Positions 37,998-49,428 of a stretch of 64,000 bases of DNA are shown here, piece after piece (position 1 is the stretch's first letter; each line of letters opens with the position of its first letter). This stretch comes from Acinetobacter calcoaceticus DSM 30006 = CIP 81.8 (lineage in GTDB: Bacteria > Pseudomonadota > Gammaproteobacteria > Pseudomonadales > Moraxellaceae). The stretch is taken from contig NZ_KB849780.1 in assembly GCF_000368965.1 (NCBI RefSeq), forward strand, positions 1,798,145 through 1,862,144. Direction: 5' to 3'. The notes under the pieces are model-generated. The model saw nothing but the letters and a program-made list of their open reading frames with translations, was not told the DNA's origin and did not search any database. A program made the translations under genes and the position numbers.

Positions 37998-40634
37998 ATG
38001 ACATCTGCTGAAATTCGTGAAGCATTTTTGCGCTACTTTGAGACGCAAGGGCATACACGTGTCGCGTCGAGTTCTCTTGTTCCTGCCAACGACCCAACTT
38101 TATTATTTACAAATGCTGGGATGAACCAGTTTAAAGACTGCTTCTTAGGTCTTGAAAAACGTGACTATGTACGTGCAACCACATCACAAAAATGTGTACG
38201 TGCTGGCGGCAAACATAATGATTTAGACAACGTTGGTTACACTGCTCGTCACCATACATTCTTTGAAATGTTAGGTAATTTCTCATTTGGTGATTATTTC
38301 AAACGTGATGCTCTTAAATTTGCTTGGGAATTTTTGACTAGTGATGAGTGGCTAGCACTTCCTAAAGATCGTTTATATGCGACGGTTTATCACACTGATG
38401 ATGAAGCTTATGACATCTGGAATAAAGAAATTGGTTTAGCGCCTGAACGTATTATCCGTATTGGTGATAATAAAGGCGAAAAATACGCATCTGATAACTT
38501 CTGGGCAATGGGTGACACAGGTCCATGTGGTCCATGTTCTGAAATTTTCTTTGACCATGGCGATCATATTTGGGGTGGCTTACCAGGCTCTCCAGAAGAA
38601 GATGGCGACCGTTTCATTGAAATCTGGAACAACGTTTTCATGCAGTTTAACCGCACGAACGACGGCGTACTTCACCCACTCCCTGCCCCATCTGTTGATA
38701 CAGGTATGGGCTTGGAGCGTATCTCTGCTGTATTGCAACATGTTAATTCAAACTATGACATTGACTTGTTCCAACACTTATTAAAAGCTGCTGCAAACAT
38801 TATTGGTATCAAAGACGAAGGTCAGCCGTCTTTACGTGTAGTTGCAGACCATGCGCGTTCATGCTGTTTCTTAATTGCTGATGGTGTAAACCCAAGCAAC
38901 GAAGGCCGCGGTTATGTATTACGTCGTATTATCCGTCGCGCTGTGCGTCACGGTAATAAACTTGGTGCAACTGGTACGTTCTTCTACAAAATGTTGCAAC
39001 CTTTAATCGAAGTTATGGGTGATGCTTATCCAGAACTTGTAGCGCGCAAAGATGTGATTGAAGCAACTTTAATTCGTGAAGAAGAACAGTTTGCTAAAAC
39101 ACTTGAGCAAGGCTTAAAACTACTTGAAGGCGAGCTTGCTCAATTAAAAGATAAGACGATTCCTGGTGCGACTGTATTTAAACTTTACGACACTTACGGC
39201 TTCCCAACAGACTTAACAGCTGATATTGCACGTGAACGTGACTTTATTATTGACGAAGCTGGCTTTGAAGTAGAAATGGCTGCACAGCGTCAACGTGCTC
39301 GTGATGCTGGTAAATTCGCAGTTGATTACAACAGCATTGTACAAGTTGAAGGCGAAACCCAATTTGACGGTTACATCAACACAACTGGTCAAGGCCAAAT
39401 TGTAGCGATCTACAAAGATGGCGTACAAGTTGATGAAGTTTCTGAAGGTGATGAAGCACTTATCGTTTTAAACCAAACTCCTTTCTATGCAGAAAGTGGT
39501 GGTCAGATTGGCGATACAGGTATCTTCAAAAATGAAACTGGTATTTTTGAAGTTCAAGATACGAAAAAATCAGGCGGTGCCTTTGTTCATCAAGGTATTG
39601 TGACCGTTGGTAATCTTAAAGCCGATCAAAACGTTGAAGCGATTGTTAAAGCAGACATTCGTGATGCAACAGCTCGTAACCACTCGGCAACTCACCTATT
39701 ACATGCTGCCCTTCGTCAAATTTTAGGGTCACACGTACAACAAAAAGGTTCTTTAGTTGCAAGTGATATCTTACGTTTTGACTTTGCTAACGACCAACCT
39801 GTAACTTTTGAACAGTTGCAACAGGTTGAGCGTTTGGTAAATGCAGAAATTATTGCAAATACCGCAGTAACAACTGAACTACTTGACATCGAAGCGGCAA
39901 AAGCCAAAGGTGCCATGATGTTGTTCGGTGAAAAATACGGTAACGAAGTTCGTGTTCTCGCTATGGGTTCAGTGATTGATGAGAAAAACTTCTCAATCGA
40001 ACTTTGTGGTGGTATTCACGTTAAGCGTACAGGCGATATTGGTTTATTTAAAATCACCTCTGAAGGTGGTGTGGCTGCTGGTGTACGCCGTATTGAAGCA
40101 GTTACAGGTAGTAAAGCTTTAGATGTAGTACAAAAAACCGATTCAGATATCCAGCACATTAATGGCTTATTAAAAGCACAGAAAGACCAAACTGTTGACC
40201 GTGTACAAGCCAATGTAGAACTTGTTTCTACATTACAAAAGCAGATTGAACAGCTCAATCAGAAATTGGCAAACTTCCAAGCATCAGAATTGATTGATCA
40301 GGTACAAACGATTGCTGGTCGTCAAACGCTTATTACCACTGTTCACGGTGTAGATGCGAAATCACTTCGCAACTTGCACGACAGTGTTAAATCAAAATTA
40401 GAGAACGCAGTCATTGTATTAGCTGGCGTAGAGGGTGACAAAGTTAGCCTGCTTGCTTCAGTTGCATCACAATACACTGCAAATCTAAAAGCAGGTGACA
40501 TCATCAAGCATCTAGCAACCGAGTTAGGTGGTAAAGGTGGTGGTAAACCTGACTTAGCACAAGGTGGCGCGCCACTTAACGAGAAGTTTGGACAAGTTAT
40601 TGCTGCATTACCTGCATGGCTTGAACAAAAATAA
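37998..40634 (+). CDS. alaS: Alanyl-tRNA synthetase
   Basis: 878 residues from ATG 37998. In-frame GTG 37983 and TTG 37977 lie closer to a GGAG at 37969-37972, so the true start may be 5-7 codons upstream. The class II core opens with [17 protein letters not shown] and has [11 protein letters not shown] and the [13 protein letters not shown] motif. The editing domain has the zinc motif [16 protein letters not shown] and later [15 protein letters not shown]-terminal C-Ala domain ends the protein. Confidence 0.97.
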   Translation: MTSAEIREAFLRYFETQGHTRVASSSLVPANDPTLLFTNAGMNQFKDCFLGLEKRDYVRATTSQKCVRAGGKHNDLDNVGYTARHHTFFEMLGNFSFGDYFKRDALKFAWEFLTSDEWLALPKDRLYATVYHTDDEAYDIWNKEIGLAPERIIRIGDNKGEKYASDNFWAMGDTGPCGPCSEIFFDHGDHIWGGLPGSPEEDGDRFIEIWNNVFMQFNRTNDGVLHPLPAPSVDTGMGLERISAVLQHVNSNYDIDLFQHLLKAAANIIGIKDEGQPSLRVVADHARSCCFLIADGVNPSNEGRGYVLRRIIRRAVRHGNKLGATGTFFYKMLQPLIEVMGDAYPELVARKDVIEATLIREEEQFAKTLEQGLKLLEGELAQLKDKTIPGATVFKLYDTYGFPTDLTADIARERDFIIDEAGFEVEMAAQRQRARDAGKFAVDYNSIVQVEGETQFDGYINTTGQGQIVAIYKDGVQVDEVSEGDEALIVLNQTPFYAESGGQIGDTGIFKNETGIFEVQDTKKSGGAFVHQGIVTVGNLKADQNVEAIVKADIRDATARNHSATHLLHAALRQILGSHVQQKGSLVASDILRFDFANDQPVTFEQLQQVERLVNAEIIANTAVTTELLDIEAAKAKGAMMLFGEKYGNEVRVLAMGSVIDEKNFSIELCGGIHVKRTGDIGLFKITSEGGVAAGVRRIEAVTGSKALDVVQKTDSDIQHINGLLKAQKDQTVDRVQANVELVSTLQKQIEQLNQKLANFQASELIDQVQTIAGRQTLITTVHGVDAKSLRNLHDSVKSKLENAVIVLAGVEGDKVSLLASVASQYTANLKAGDIIKHLATELGGKGGGKPDLAQGGAPLNEKFGQVIAALPAWLEQK

Positions 40635-40654
40635 GACTTCACTTTTTGTGTAAC

Positions 40655-40680
40655 TGACCCTGAAAAGCCTCTCAGGGTCA
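40655..40680 (+). terminator. Hairpin between alaS and lysC
   Basis: Perfect 9-bp stem (40655-40663 with 40672-40680) with an 8-nt loop, but no T run after it. It lies just before the lysC Shine-Dalgarno, so it could be an attenuator or RNA-processing hairpin rather than a full terminator. Confidence 0.5.
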
Positions 40681-40699
40681 TGGCTTATATGGAAAAACT

Positions 40700-41980
40700 A
40701 TGGCATTAATCGTTCAAAAATATGGCGGTACTTCTATGGGTACCCCCGAGCGCATTTTAAATGTTGCTCGTCGTGTTAAGCGTTGGCATGATCACGGTCA
40801 CAAGGTTGTTGTGGTCGTATCTGCAATGAGTGGTGAAACAAACCGCTTACTTGCTCTCGCTAAAGCCATTACCGAAACACCTGACCCACGCGAGTTAGAC
40901 CAAATGGTTTCAACCGGTGAACAGGTGACGATTTCCATGTTAGCTATGGCACTTAATTCGATTGGTGTGGAAGCTAAATCCTATACCGGACGTCAAGTCG
41001 GTATTAAAACTGACAGTGCATTTACCAAGGCGCGTATTGAGTCTATTGATACAGATGTCATGACCAATGACCTTGATGCAGGCCGTGTTATTGTTGTTGC
41101 AGGCTTCCAAGGCTTTGATGCTAATGGAAATATCACAACGTTAGGCCGTGGCGGTTCAGATACTTCTGGTGTTGCTCTTGCTGCTGCTCTAAAAGCAGAT
41201 GAATGCCAAATTTACACTGATGTAGATGGCGTTTACACCACTGACCCTCGTGTTGCTCCTAAAGCCAAAAAAATCGACCGTATTTCTTTTGAAGAAATGC
41301 TAGAAATGGCTTCATTAGGTTCAAAAGTTTTACAAATTCGCTCAGTAGAATTTGCCGGAAAATATCAAGTTCCTTTGCGTGTATTATCAAGTTTTGATAA
41401 TGATAACGACGGCGTGTTTGACGATGAATTTAAAGAAAATGTAGGTACACTCATTACGACTGAGGCGGAAGATAATATGGAACAGCCAATTATTGCAGGT
41501 ATTGCTTTTAACCGTGACGAAGCAAAATTAACGATTTTAGGTGTACCTGATGAACCAGGTATTGCTTCTAAAATTTTATCACCAGTAAGTGATGCCAATA
41601 TCGAAGTCGATATGATAGTGCAAAATGTTGAAGAAGATGGCACAACAGATTTCACTTTCACTGTAAACCGTGTTGATTTAGCTAAAGCTGAAAAAATCTT
41701 AAACGAAACTGCCAAAAATATTGGTGCACGTGAAGTTTCAACACGTGATGACATCGTTAAAGTGTCTATCGTGGGTGTAGGTATGCGTTCACATGCAGGC
41801 GTAGCGAGCAAGATGTTCACTGCCCTTGCTGATGAAGGCATTAATATCCTTATGATTTCAACATCTGAAATTAAAGTTTCTGTCATTATTGATGAGAAAT
41901 ACTTGGAACTTGCTGTTCGTTGTCTACACACCGCTTTTGGTTTAGATCGTGAACATGGTGAAAGCAGCGCCCGCGCTTAA
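40700..41980 (+). CDS. lysC: Aspartate kinase
   Basis: 426 residues. The kinase domain starts with IVQKYGGTSMG (residues 4-14) and includes TLGRGGSDTSGVALAAAL (about 149-166). Two C-terminal ACT domains (about 265-335 and 345-420) make it the feedback-regulated single-function class that senses lysine and/or threonine. This is the first step of the aspartate pathway to Lys, Met and Thr. It lies downstream of alaS by 65 nt and before csrA, a common gamma-proteobacterial order (alaS-lysC-csrA). Confidence 0.96.
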   Translation: MALIVQKYGGTSMGTPERILNVARRVKRWHDHGHKVVVVVSAMSGETNRLLALAKAITETPDPRELDQMVSTGEQVTISMLAMALNSIGVEAKSYTGRQVGIKTDSAFTKARIESIDTDVMTNDLDAGRVIVVAGFQGFDANGNITTLGRGGSDTSGVALAAALKADECQIYTDVDGVYTTDPRVAPKAKKIDRISFEEMLEMASLGSKVLQIRSVEFAGKYQVPLRVLSSFDNDNDGVFDDEFKENVGTLITTEAEDNMEQPIIAGIAFNRDEAKLTILGVPDEPGIASKILSPVSDANIEVDMIVQNVEEDGTTDFTFTVNRVDLAKAEKILNETAKNIGAREVSTRDDIVKVSIVGVGMRSHAGVASKMFTALADEGINILMISTSEIKVSVIIDEKYLELAVRCLHTAFGLDREHGESSARA

Positions 41981-42044
41981 TTTTACCAAACGGTCAATTA
42001 TTCATTAAAAAATGTTTACTTGTCCGACAATAATTAAAGAAAAC

Positions 42045-42080
42045 ACAGAGCCGCTATAGTTTTTTTTATAGCGGCTCTGT
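42045..42080 (+). terminator. Terminator-like hairpin after lysC
   Basis: Perfect 14-bp stem (42045-42058 with 42067-42080) with a T-rich loop, about 65 nt after lysC. Confidence 0.75.
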
Positions 42081-42225
42081 TATATTAAACGGAAAGTTTT
42101 TTGGCAGTGATTATCAAAATATGACTTTGTTCTCATATTTCTGTTAGAATCTGACTGAAAACTGAGGTTGAGCTTTTATTTGGGTACCAATATTGCAGTT
42201 TTAAGCGTTTAGCAAGGAGATAAAC

Positions 42226-42480
42226 ATGCTGATTCTGACCCGCCGTGTCGGGGAAACATTAATGATTGGGGATCAAGTCAGTGTTACTGTGCTTGGCGTC
42301 AAAGGAAATCAGGTTCGTATTGGTGTGAATGCACCAAAAGAGGTTTCTGTTCATCGCGAAGAAATTTATCAACGTATTCAACATGAACGTGCAATGCATG
42401 AACACCTTCAACATCTTGATCAAGATTATCAAGTTTCTTTTGAAGATGATAATTTTGCACAGAAAAACTTCAATCGTTAA
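42226..42480 (+). CDS. csrA: Carbon storage regulator CsrA
   Basis: 84-residue RNA-binding translational regulator. Residues 1-55 are the standard CsrA core ([10 protein letters not shown] start, [30 protein letters not shown] with the RNA-contacting Arg44). The C-terminal tail beyond residue 60 is unusually long for the family (about 61 residues in E. coli) and rich in His, Gln and Asp. AAGGAG precedes the ATG by 8 nt. It is followed by a strong terminator. Confidence 0.96.
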   Translation: MLILTRRVGETLMIGDQVSVTVLGVKGNQVRIGVNAPKEVSVHREEIYQRIQHERAMHEHLQHLDQDYQVSFEDDNFAQKNFNR

Positions 42481-42503
42481 CATGAAGTTATTCTCTCCCT
42501 AAT

Positions 42504-42536
42504 TAAAGCGACTTTATAGTCGCTTTAAATTTTTTA
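42504..42536 (+). terminator. Terminator after csrA
   Basis: Perfect 10-bp stem (42504-42513 with 42518-42527) with loop TTAT followed by AATTTTTT. Confidence 0.92.
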
Positions 42537-42547
42537 GGAAGTTGTAT

Positions 42548-43114
42548 TTATAGGCCTAGAGCACGTTTAACAGGTGCGTAACTACGGCGGTGCTGATCAA
42601 TTACACCATGCGCTGCAATCGCTTCAAAATGCGCTTTAGTTGGATATCCTTTATGTTTGGAAAAACCAAATAATGGATATTGTTGATCTAATTCTTGCAT
42701 TTGTCGATCACGCGTAACTTTTGCCAGAATACTCGCTGCACTGATCTCAGCATGACTCGCATCTCCCCCAACAATCGCTTCACAAGGAATAATGATTCCT
42801 TTTGGAATTTGATTACCATCTACAATCACTTTTTGTGGCTGAGTTTTCAAACCATCTACTGCACGCTGCATAGCCAAAAAAGTCGCTTGTAAAATATTTA
42901 ATTCATCAATTTCACCGTGCGTTGCTTCTGCAATTGACCAAGCTAGGGCTTTTTCTTGTATTTCTATAAATAACTTTTCACGTTTCTTTTCAGTTAATTT
43001 TTTAGAATCATTTAATCCCACAATTGGATTATTCGGATCTAAAATAACAGCCGCTGCCACAACAGAACCCACCAAAGGTCCTCGTCCCGCCTCATCTACA
43101 CCAGCAATAAACAT
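42548..43114 (-). CDS. rnhB: Ribonuclease HII
   Basis: 188 residues from ATG 43114; the frame extends to a TTG at 43135. The first catalytic Asp-Glu lies in [19 protein letters not shown] (residues 4-22), further acidic ligands in VIVDGNQIP (about 98) and [21 protein letters not shown] (about 117-137). A typical [24 protein letters not shown]-terminus follows. It removes RNA from RNA-DNA hybrids. Confidence 0.95.
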   Translation of the reverse strand: MFIAGVDEAGRGPLVGSVVAAAVILDPNNPIVGLNDSKKLTEKKREKLFIEIQEKALAWSIAEATHGEIDELNILQATFLAMQRAVDGLKTQPQKVIVDGNQIPKGIIIPCEAIVGGDASHAEISAASILAKVTRDRQMQELDQQYPLFGFSKHKGYPTKAHFEAIAAHGVIDQHRRSYAPVKRALGL

Positions 43115-43138
43115 CAACTCTCTACCTTTAAACAAAAG

Positions 43139-43162
43139 AGGCTGATCAATAGTAATCAGCCT
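43139..43162 (-). terminator. Terminator between the small lipoprotein gene and rnhB
   Basis: 8-bp stem (43139-43146 with 43155-43162) and a T-rich tail on the minus strand, 23 nt after the stop of the 43185-43577 gene. Confidence 0.7.
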
Positions 43163-43184
43163 TCTTTAATACAAAAATCATTAA

Positions 43185-43577
43185 TTACTTTTGTAAAGCT
43201 TCTGCCACACACTCATTTACAGTTTTTGAAACCACTTGGTTTACAATTGTAGCACGTGCATTTACATCAAATGCAGCCGAAGCTAATTCTACTGCGGTCA
43301 CACTATTTGGTGCCTTTTCGCTCACACAACCACAAACATTGGTCTGAATGCTGTCACGTTGCTCAGCAGTCATATATTTTGTTGCTGTTTTCCAAGCCGA
43401 AACATTATTAATCTCTGTAATACATTTTGCATTTACAGCAACTTTTAATGCAGCGACACCCAACTGTTGAGTTGTGGTTTGCGCAGAAGTAGCGCCTGTA
43501 CCCGTACCTGTAGTCGTTGCACACGCTGTTAAAGCTAAAACAACTGGCGCTAGAGCGAGCATCAATTTTTTCATCAT
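43185..43577 (-). CDS. Small lipoprotein, unknown function
   Basis: 131 residues from ATG 43577 (AGGA 5 nt upstream), with a lipoprotein signal MMKKLMLALAPVVLALTAC (Cys about 19). The mature part starts with a Thr/Gly-rich linker and contains four further Cys (KCITE, CGCV, CVAEAL), which may form disulfides in the periplasm. No recognised family. It is upstream of rnhB on the same strand but separated by a terminator. Confidence 0.72.
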   Translation of the reverse strand: MMKKLMLALAPVVLALTACATTTGTGTGATSAQTTTQQLGVAALKVAVNAKCITEINNVSAWKTATKYMTAEQRDSIQTNVCGCVSEKAPNSVTAVELASAAFDVNARATIVNQVVSKTVNECVAEALQK

Positions 43578-43812
43578 TTTTTCCTTTGATTGAACCTTGG
43601 CAGCGCGTATTGTGCCTAAACTCAACTTTATAAGAAACAAATAATTTGATGCATTTATGCAATCTATTTTCCCCTGCAAAACTCAGCTCATCAATTGCAT
43701 TTTTTCTTAAACGTTCTGTTTTTAGCACGCTCTGTTACATTTAAAACATTTCTCAAAATCAGCGCTTTCCCATAAAATTAGAAATCAAAACGACAAAAAA
43801 ATAGGGTCTTTT

Positions 43813-44370
43813 ATGCCTGCTGTTTCATCTCAGTATTACACCCGTACCGCACAAGTCCTGCATTGGGTGATGGCAATCATTTTCATCGCAGCGTGGGCTA
43901 TTGGCTTCTATAGTGGAAATTTTTTAAGTTATGACGTTGATGGCCCCTTTAAAGGCGATGTCATTACGTTGCACAAGAATATTGCGACAACCATTATCTT
44001 TTTGGTGATTATCCGGATTTTATGGCGCTATACACACCCAGCTCCAAAATTACCAGATACGATGTCTCCGACCATGAAAACACTGGCACATATTGGCCAT
44101 CTATTCCTTTATGTGATTTTGGTGGCGTTACCTGTCACTGGTTGTTTATTTAGCTGGAGTGCTGGTCACCCTGCCCCTGTTTTATATTTATTTGAAATTC
44201 CGCGTTTAGTACAAGATAACCCAGAGCTTTTAGCTGTCGTTAAACCATTACATATTTATATTTCTTGGTTTGCAGGCTTTCTTATTGTTGGACATGTACT
44301 TGCAGCTTTAAAACATCACTTTGTTGATAAAGACAATATTTTAAATAGTATGACCAAACAACCAAAGTAA
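43813..44370 (+). CDS. Cytochrome b561 (CybB-like, di-haem membrane protein)
   Basis: 185 residues with four predicted membrane helices (about 13-32, 53-72, 92-112 and 146-168). His residues are placed for two b haems: VLHWVMA in helix 1, LHKNIATT before helix 2, HIGHLFL in helix 3 and HIYISWFAGFLIVGHVL in helix 4. The family transfers electrons from quinol or to superoxide in the inner membrane. It is followed by a strong terminator. Confidence 0.9.
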   Translation: MPAVSSQYYTRTAQVLHWVMAIIFIAAWAIGFYSGNFLSYDVDGPFKGDVITLHKNIATTIIFLVIIRILWRYTHPAPKLPDTMSPTMKTLAHIGHLFLYVILVALPVTGCLFSWSAGHPAPVLYLFEIPRLVQDNPELLAVVKPLHIYISWFAGFLIVGHVLAALKHHFVDKDNILNSMTKQPK

Positions 44371-44380
44371 TTGTATGTAT

Positions 44381-44411
44381 AAAAAAACCGCCTGAGATAG
44401 GCGGTTTTTTT
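44381..44411. terminator. Bidirectional terminator after cytochrome b561 and adenine deaminase
   Basis: 12-bp stem (44382-44393 with 44399-44410) with A- and T-tract arms between convergent genes. Confidence 0.92.
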
Positions 44412-44414
44412 TAT

Positions 44415-45462
<1,048 letters not shown>

Positions 45463-45529
45463 CTATAATTTTCTTCTTATTAAAAACTATGACTAAGACA
45501 GCTCAAGAAGAAAATTATAAAAAATCATA

Positions 45530-46849
45530 TTAACCGCCAAACGCGATAAATTTAAATACCCAAAGTGCAGCAATAATCCATACCATGTACGGTACAGTTT
45601 TTGCCTTACCTGTGAATAATTTAACTAATGCATAGCTGATAAAGCCCATTGCAATACCATCAGCAATTGAATAGGTAAATGGCATAAATACAATGGTTAA
45701 AAATGCAGGAACAGCTTCTGTAATATCATCCCAGTCAATGTGAGTGATCCCTTGAATCATCAACACACCAATGAACAATAAAGCTGGCGCTGTTGCAAAA
45801 CCTGGTACAGATTGAGCAAGAGGCGCTAAAAATAAACAGCAAATAAATAAGACTGCAACCACAACAGCAGTTAAACCAGTACGTCCACCTGCTGCTACGC
45901 CTGAAGCTGACTCAATATATGGCGTAGTTGAAGATGTACCTAATGCGGCACCAGCAACAATTGCAGTAGAGTCAGCAAATAATGCTTTTTTCAAACGAGG
46001 TAACTTACCATCTTGCAAAAGACCAGCACGGTGTGAAACACCAACCAAAGTACCCGTACTATCAAACAAGTCGACAATAAAGAATACAAAGATTACGCCA
46101 ACCATACTTGCAGTAAATAGACCTTTAAAGTCCATTTGCATAAAGGTTGGTGCAATTGAAGGAATTTGACCAACTACACCCTTAAATTCGTTTAGACCTA
46201 AGGCAGTAGCAATGGCTGTAACAACCAAAATACTAATAATGATTGCGCCACGGATTTTTAATTGGTGTAAAACCACAATCATTAAAAATCCAAATAACGC
46301 TAATAATACTGTAGGTTGTTTGATATCACCCAAGCCAACTAATGTCGCTTGATTATCAACAATGATGCCAGCATTTTTTAAAGCAATAAGTGCGAGGAAT
46401 AAGCCAATACCACCACCAATCGCAAACTTCAGCGACATTGGAATAGCATTTACAATCGCTTCACGAATTTTAAAGAAGCTAATTGCAAGGAAGACAAGAC
46501 CTGAAACAAAAACAGCTGCTAAAGCTGTTTGCCATGGCACGCCCATACCCATACAAACTGAATAGGTAAAATAAGCATTTAGACCCATACCAGGGGCCAG
46601 TGCGATTGGATAATTAGCAATGATCCCCATCACTAAACAGCCGATTGCTGCTGCCAAACAGGTCGCAACAAATACGGCGCCATGATCCATGCCGGTTTCA
46701 GATAAAATGAGTGGATTGACAATAATGATGTAACACATCGTTAGAAATGTAGTTACACCAGCAAGAACTTCAGTCCGGAAAGTGGTTTTATTGTCGCTTA
46801 ACTTAAATAAACGCTCTAACCAGCCTGCCGAAGAATTGGGCGCCGCCAT
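45530..46849 (-). CDS. NCS2/AzgA-family purine (adenine/guanine/hypoxanthine) permease
   Basis: 439 residues with about 13 hydrophobic segments. AzgA-type motifs include the N-terminal TEVLAGVTTFLTMCYIIIVNP, APGMGLNAYF (about 88-97), FVFFIVDLFDSTGTLVGV (about 241-258) and SSTTPYIESASGVAAGGRTG. Predicted proton-coupled nucleobase uptake across the inner membrane. It is upstream of the adenine deaminase gene with a terminator hairpin between, so the two may be expressed unequally from one promoter or separately. Confidence 0.9.
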   Translation of the reverse strand: MAAPNSSAGWLERLFKLSDNKTTFRTEVLAGVTTFLTMCYIIIVNPLILSETGMDHGAVFVATCLAAAIGCLVMGIIANYPIALAPGMGLNAYFTYSVCMGMGVPWQTALAAVFVSGLVFLAISFFKIREAIVNAIPMSLKFAIGGGIGLFLALIALKNAGIIVDNQATLVGLGDIKQPTVLLALFGFLMIVVLHQLKIRGAIIISILVVTAIATALGLNEFKGVVGQIPSIAPTFMQMDFKGLFTASMVGVIFVFFIVDLFDSTGTLVGVSHRAGLLQDGKLPRLKKALFADSTAIVAGAALGTSSTTPYIESASGVAAGGRTGLTAVVVAVLFICCLFLAPLAQSVPGFATAPALLFIGVLMIQGITHIDWDDITEAVPAFLTIVFMPFTYSIADGIAMGFISYALVKLFTGKAKTVPYMVWIIAALWVFKFIAFGG

Positions 46850-47030
46850 AAGTAGCCTCTATGCAAAATCTGAACTGTGGAATATTTACTTCTATGTAGG
46901 TCGCTGAACAATATTGTTTTTCTGTTCAGGTCTATCAACAAGAATCTCAAATTTAAGAAGCAACAAATATGCCACTCATTTGGTTTCTAGTTCATCCATA
47001 GGAAATAACCACAGCCCCTCTTGAAACACA

Positions 47031-47061
47031 AAAAAGCTGCATAACCCCTATGCAGCTTTTT
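47031..47061 (-). terminator. Terminator upstream of the purine permease gene
   Basis: Perfect 13-bp stem (47031-47043 with 47049-47061), loop ACCCC, A- and T-tracts. It would end transcription of the 47171-47398 gene. Confidence 0.88.
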
Positions 47062-47170
47062 TACTATACGTTCAATAAGTTTAACAGATTCAACCGAAAC
47101 ATGATCAAAATTTATGAAAAGATATGACCAATGACGATGCAAAAAATCAGAAATTTAAAGCGCAATATTA

Positions 47171-47398
47171 TTAGAAAATAATTTTTTTCTCGCTTATATA
47201 TCCTTGCAAATTATAAGAAGCCAAATTGCTGTGATGAGCATGATTAGGATTGCGTTCGATACTTTGTAAATTTTGTTCTGCTTCTTGAATGATTCGCATC
47301 AATTCCTGATGTCTTTTATTTTGGGTATCTAAATAAGCCCAATACCCTAATACAAAGACAATACTTACACACAACACGATTAATACTTTATTGATCAT
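47171..47398 (-). CDS. Small single-pass membrane protein, unknown
   Basis: 75 residues: one membrane helix (about 3-21), then a predicted coiled-coil-like stretch (KRHQELMRIIQEAEQNLQSI) and a His/Asn-rich segment (NPNHAHHSN). No recognised family. A terminator follows about 110 nt downstream. Confidence 0.55.
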   Translation of the reverse strand: MINKVLIVLCVSIVFVLGYWAYLDTQNKRHQELMRIIQEAEQNLQSIERNPNHAHHSNLASYNLQGYISEKKIIF

Positions 47399-47970
47399 TA
47401 TTATTATCTCTATGTTTTTAATGTTAATGATCTTAACAAAAAATTATAGCTTTGTGAATATTTTCACATTTATTTACAATAACACATATCCATCCAAATA
47501 ATTGATAAAAAAGGTGATTTTAAATTTATCACTACAATGATCGATAAATACAGAACATTTCTATTGAAAAGTAACTTTATTTTAAAACAGTTTGTGTTTA
47601 ATTATTTTTAATATTAGCTTTTTAGTCATTTCCATTATTAAGCTCATTTAAATACACACCGTAGACAAATGTGTATATCGCATGAAAAATCTCTAAATTT
47701 TCTATGTACTGAATAAGATAAAAAGATTGATTTTTCTTGCAACTGTTATATTTAAAATTGTTTGGTTAGCTAGCCATTTCCTTTTTCATCTTTAGCTTTA
47801 AAAGTAAAATTCCAATTTTAACTAAAAAGAGTCCTTTTTCTTATTTAAGAAATAGCTTTCTATTTCATCGTTCTATAAATCGTACCAAGCTTTCCATTTT
47901 TAGAGATTTATTACAATAATCGCTACGATAAACTGCACTCAGAGAAAAAATTAAATTAGGAGAGTAGATC
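47399..47970. other. 572-bp AT-rich intergenic region without a recognisable gene
   Basis: Between the small membrane protein (minus) and pirin (plus). The region is AT-rich with many stops on both strands. The only structure seen is a 7-bp hairpin (47849-47855 with 47860-47866). It must hold the pirin promoter; GGAGAG at about 47961 is the pirin Shine-Dalgarno. Confidence 0.45.
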
Positions 47971-48693
47971 ATGTTTGATATGCGTTTATCTCATGAACGT
48001 GGCGCAGCACATCACGGCTGGTTACAATCAAAACATAGCTTTTCATTTGCTAATTATTGGGACCCGAAACAAGTCGGTTTTTCAGATCTACTTGTAATTA
48101 ATGATGATAATGTTGCTCCGTCTAAAGGCTTTGGTACTCACCCTCACAATAATATGGAAATTATTTCCTATGTACTTGAAGGTGCATTAGAGCATAAAGA
48201 CTCGATGGGTACAGGTTCTGTGATTGTGCCTGGTGACATTCAGTTAATGAGTGCAGGTCGTGGAGTGGCTCATAGTGAATTTAACCATTCCGCTCAAGAA
48301 GGCGTACATTTTTTACAAATTTGGGTCGTTCCAAATGAAGTAAATACAGATCCAGGTTATCAACAAATTCATATTGATGAAGAAGACAAACGCGGTAAAT
48401 TGCATTTGATTATTTCACCAAAAGGCGGTGAAAAAACTTTATCCATCAAACAAGACATTAATATTTACTCAGGTCTTTTTGATGGTGAAGAAACTGCCGA
48501 ATTTACGATTCCTGACGGTCGATATGTGTACCTACATGTTGCCAAAGGTCGCGTTGATGTAAATGGTAAAACCTTTAACACAGGTGATGCAGCACGTATC
48601 CGTGATGGTGGAAACTTATCGTTTACCAATGGTGATCATGCTGAAATTCTGATTTTTGATATGCGTCCGGAAGAAGTTCCAACCATGCCATAA
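47971..48693 (+). CDS. Pirin family protein (YhhW/quercetinase-like)
   Basis: 240-residue bicupin. Metal ligands are expected in FGTHPHNNMEIISYVLEG (two His near residues 57-59) and VAHSEFNHS (His and Glu near 101-103). An LQIWVVP strand and a degenerate C-terminal cupin follow, all as in E. coli YhhW. Members can oxidise quercetin with dioxygen, but the natural substrate is unclear. It stands alone with a strong terminator. Confidence 0.9.
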   Translation: MFDMRLSHERGAAHHGWLQSKHSFSFANYWDPKQVGFSDLLVINDDNVAPSKGFGTHPHNNMEIISYVLEGALEHKDSMGTGSVIVPGDIQLMSAGRGVAHSEFNHSAQEGVHFLQIWVVPNEVNTDPGYQQIHIDEEDKRGKLHLIISPKGGEKTLSIKQDINIYSGLFDGEETAEFTIPDGRYVYLHVAKGRVDVNGKTFNTGDAARIRDGGNLSFTNGDHAEILIFDMRPEEVPTMP

Positions 48694-48700
48694 TGAAGCT

Positions 48701-48737
48701 AAGCCCTCACATAAAACTTTATGTGAGGGCTTTTTTA
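48701..48737 (+). terminator. Terminator after pirin
   Basis: 15-bp stem (48701-48715 with 48718-48732) followed by a T run, 8 nt after the stop. Confidence 0.92.
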
Positions 48738-48770
48738 GCGTTTATACAAATTGAAAGAGTCTAACTGTGA

Positions 48771-49391
48771 TCAATGCTCTTCTGAGCGCGACATCTCTGC
48801 ATTGATATAACTCATGATCATAGTGGTTAACCCCTGCACCATTTCATCAAAACTGATATAAGGGTTTGGCAAAATAAGATGCCGCGCCACATTAAAAATC
48901 CCACTATTAATGCAGATGTACGTAATCACAGCTACGTTGTTAATTTTTAAATATTTAGGATTATGCATCATATATTTCATGATGACTTCCACTAAAGCCT
49001 GCTCAATTTTTGGAATATATTTATCGTACTGTAACTCGCCTGCATAACGTAAAACAGTTAAATAACGGTCATTATTTTTCTTTAATAAATCACTAAAAGT
49101 ATAAAAAATCATTTCAATGACAGGTTCTAACTCCAACTGTAAAATAGTTGGCGTAAGTTCCGTAATCATGTCCAAAATTTCTCGAACAAAATAGTGATTC
49201 ATCGCATCGTAAATTTCTTCTTTATTTTTAAAATATTCATATAAAGATCCGACACTCACCCCTGCAATTTCTGCAATATGGCGTGTTGTGGTGCCACTTG
49301 GTCCATGAAGCGCCACTGCAATAAAACCCGCTTCAATAATAGTATCGACAGTAACTTTGGCTCGAGTTTGACGAGGTTTACGCGTGGTCAT
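48771..49391 (-). CDS. TetR-family regulator of the adjacent oxidative island
   Basis: 206 residues. The N-terminal HTH (about 12-58) reads TIIEAGFIAVALHGPSGTTTRHIAEIAGVSVGSLYEYFKNKEEI in outline, the standard TetR DNA-binding domain. The rest is helical and ligand-binding. A 24-bp palindrome covers 49405-49428, 14 bp before its start codon, and the same sequence recurs at 49673-49695 ahead of the divergent operon. It therefore probably represses itself and that operon; the effector may be a fatty acid, ketone or related lipid. Confidence 0.85.
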   Translation of the reverse strand: MTTRKPRQTRAKVTVDTIIEAGFIAVALHGPSGTTTRHIAEIAGVSVGSLYEYFKNKEEIYDAMNHYFVREILDMITELTPTILQLELEPVIEMIFYTFSDLLKKNNDRYLTVLRYAGELQYDKYIPKIEQALVEVIMKYMMHNPKYLKINNVAVITYICINSGIFNVARHLILPNPYISFDEMVQGLTTMIMSYINAEMSRSEEH

Positions 49392-49404
49392 ACGATCTAA
49401 TCAA

Positions 49405-49428
49405 TAATCCGAACATAAAGTCAGATTA
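49405..49428. promoter_or_regulatory. Palindromic operator at the tetR start
   Basis: TAATCCGA, 8-bp spacer, TCAGATTA: half-sites matching at 7 of 8 positions. 23 bp of it (49406-49428) recurs exactly at 49673-49695. Extra half-site-like sequences occur at 49434-49441 and 49464-49470. Assignment to the adjacent TetR protein is by position and symmetry. Confidence 0.75.

Noticed and set aside
43408..43728. 106-codon frame overlapping the small Cys-containing lipoprotein gene
   Set aside because: The overlapping frame at 43185-43577 has a clear lipoprotein signal and Shine-Dalgarno; this one has neither.
47399..47970. Possible small RNA or small gene in the long spacer before pirin
   Set aside because: Only one 7-bp hairpin without T run and no credible frame; not enough to call.
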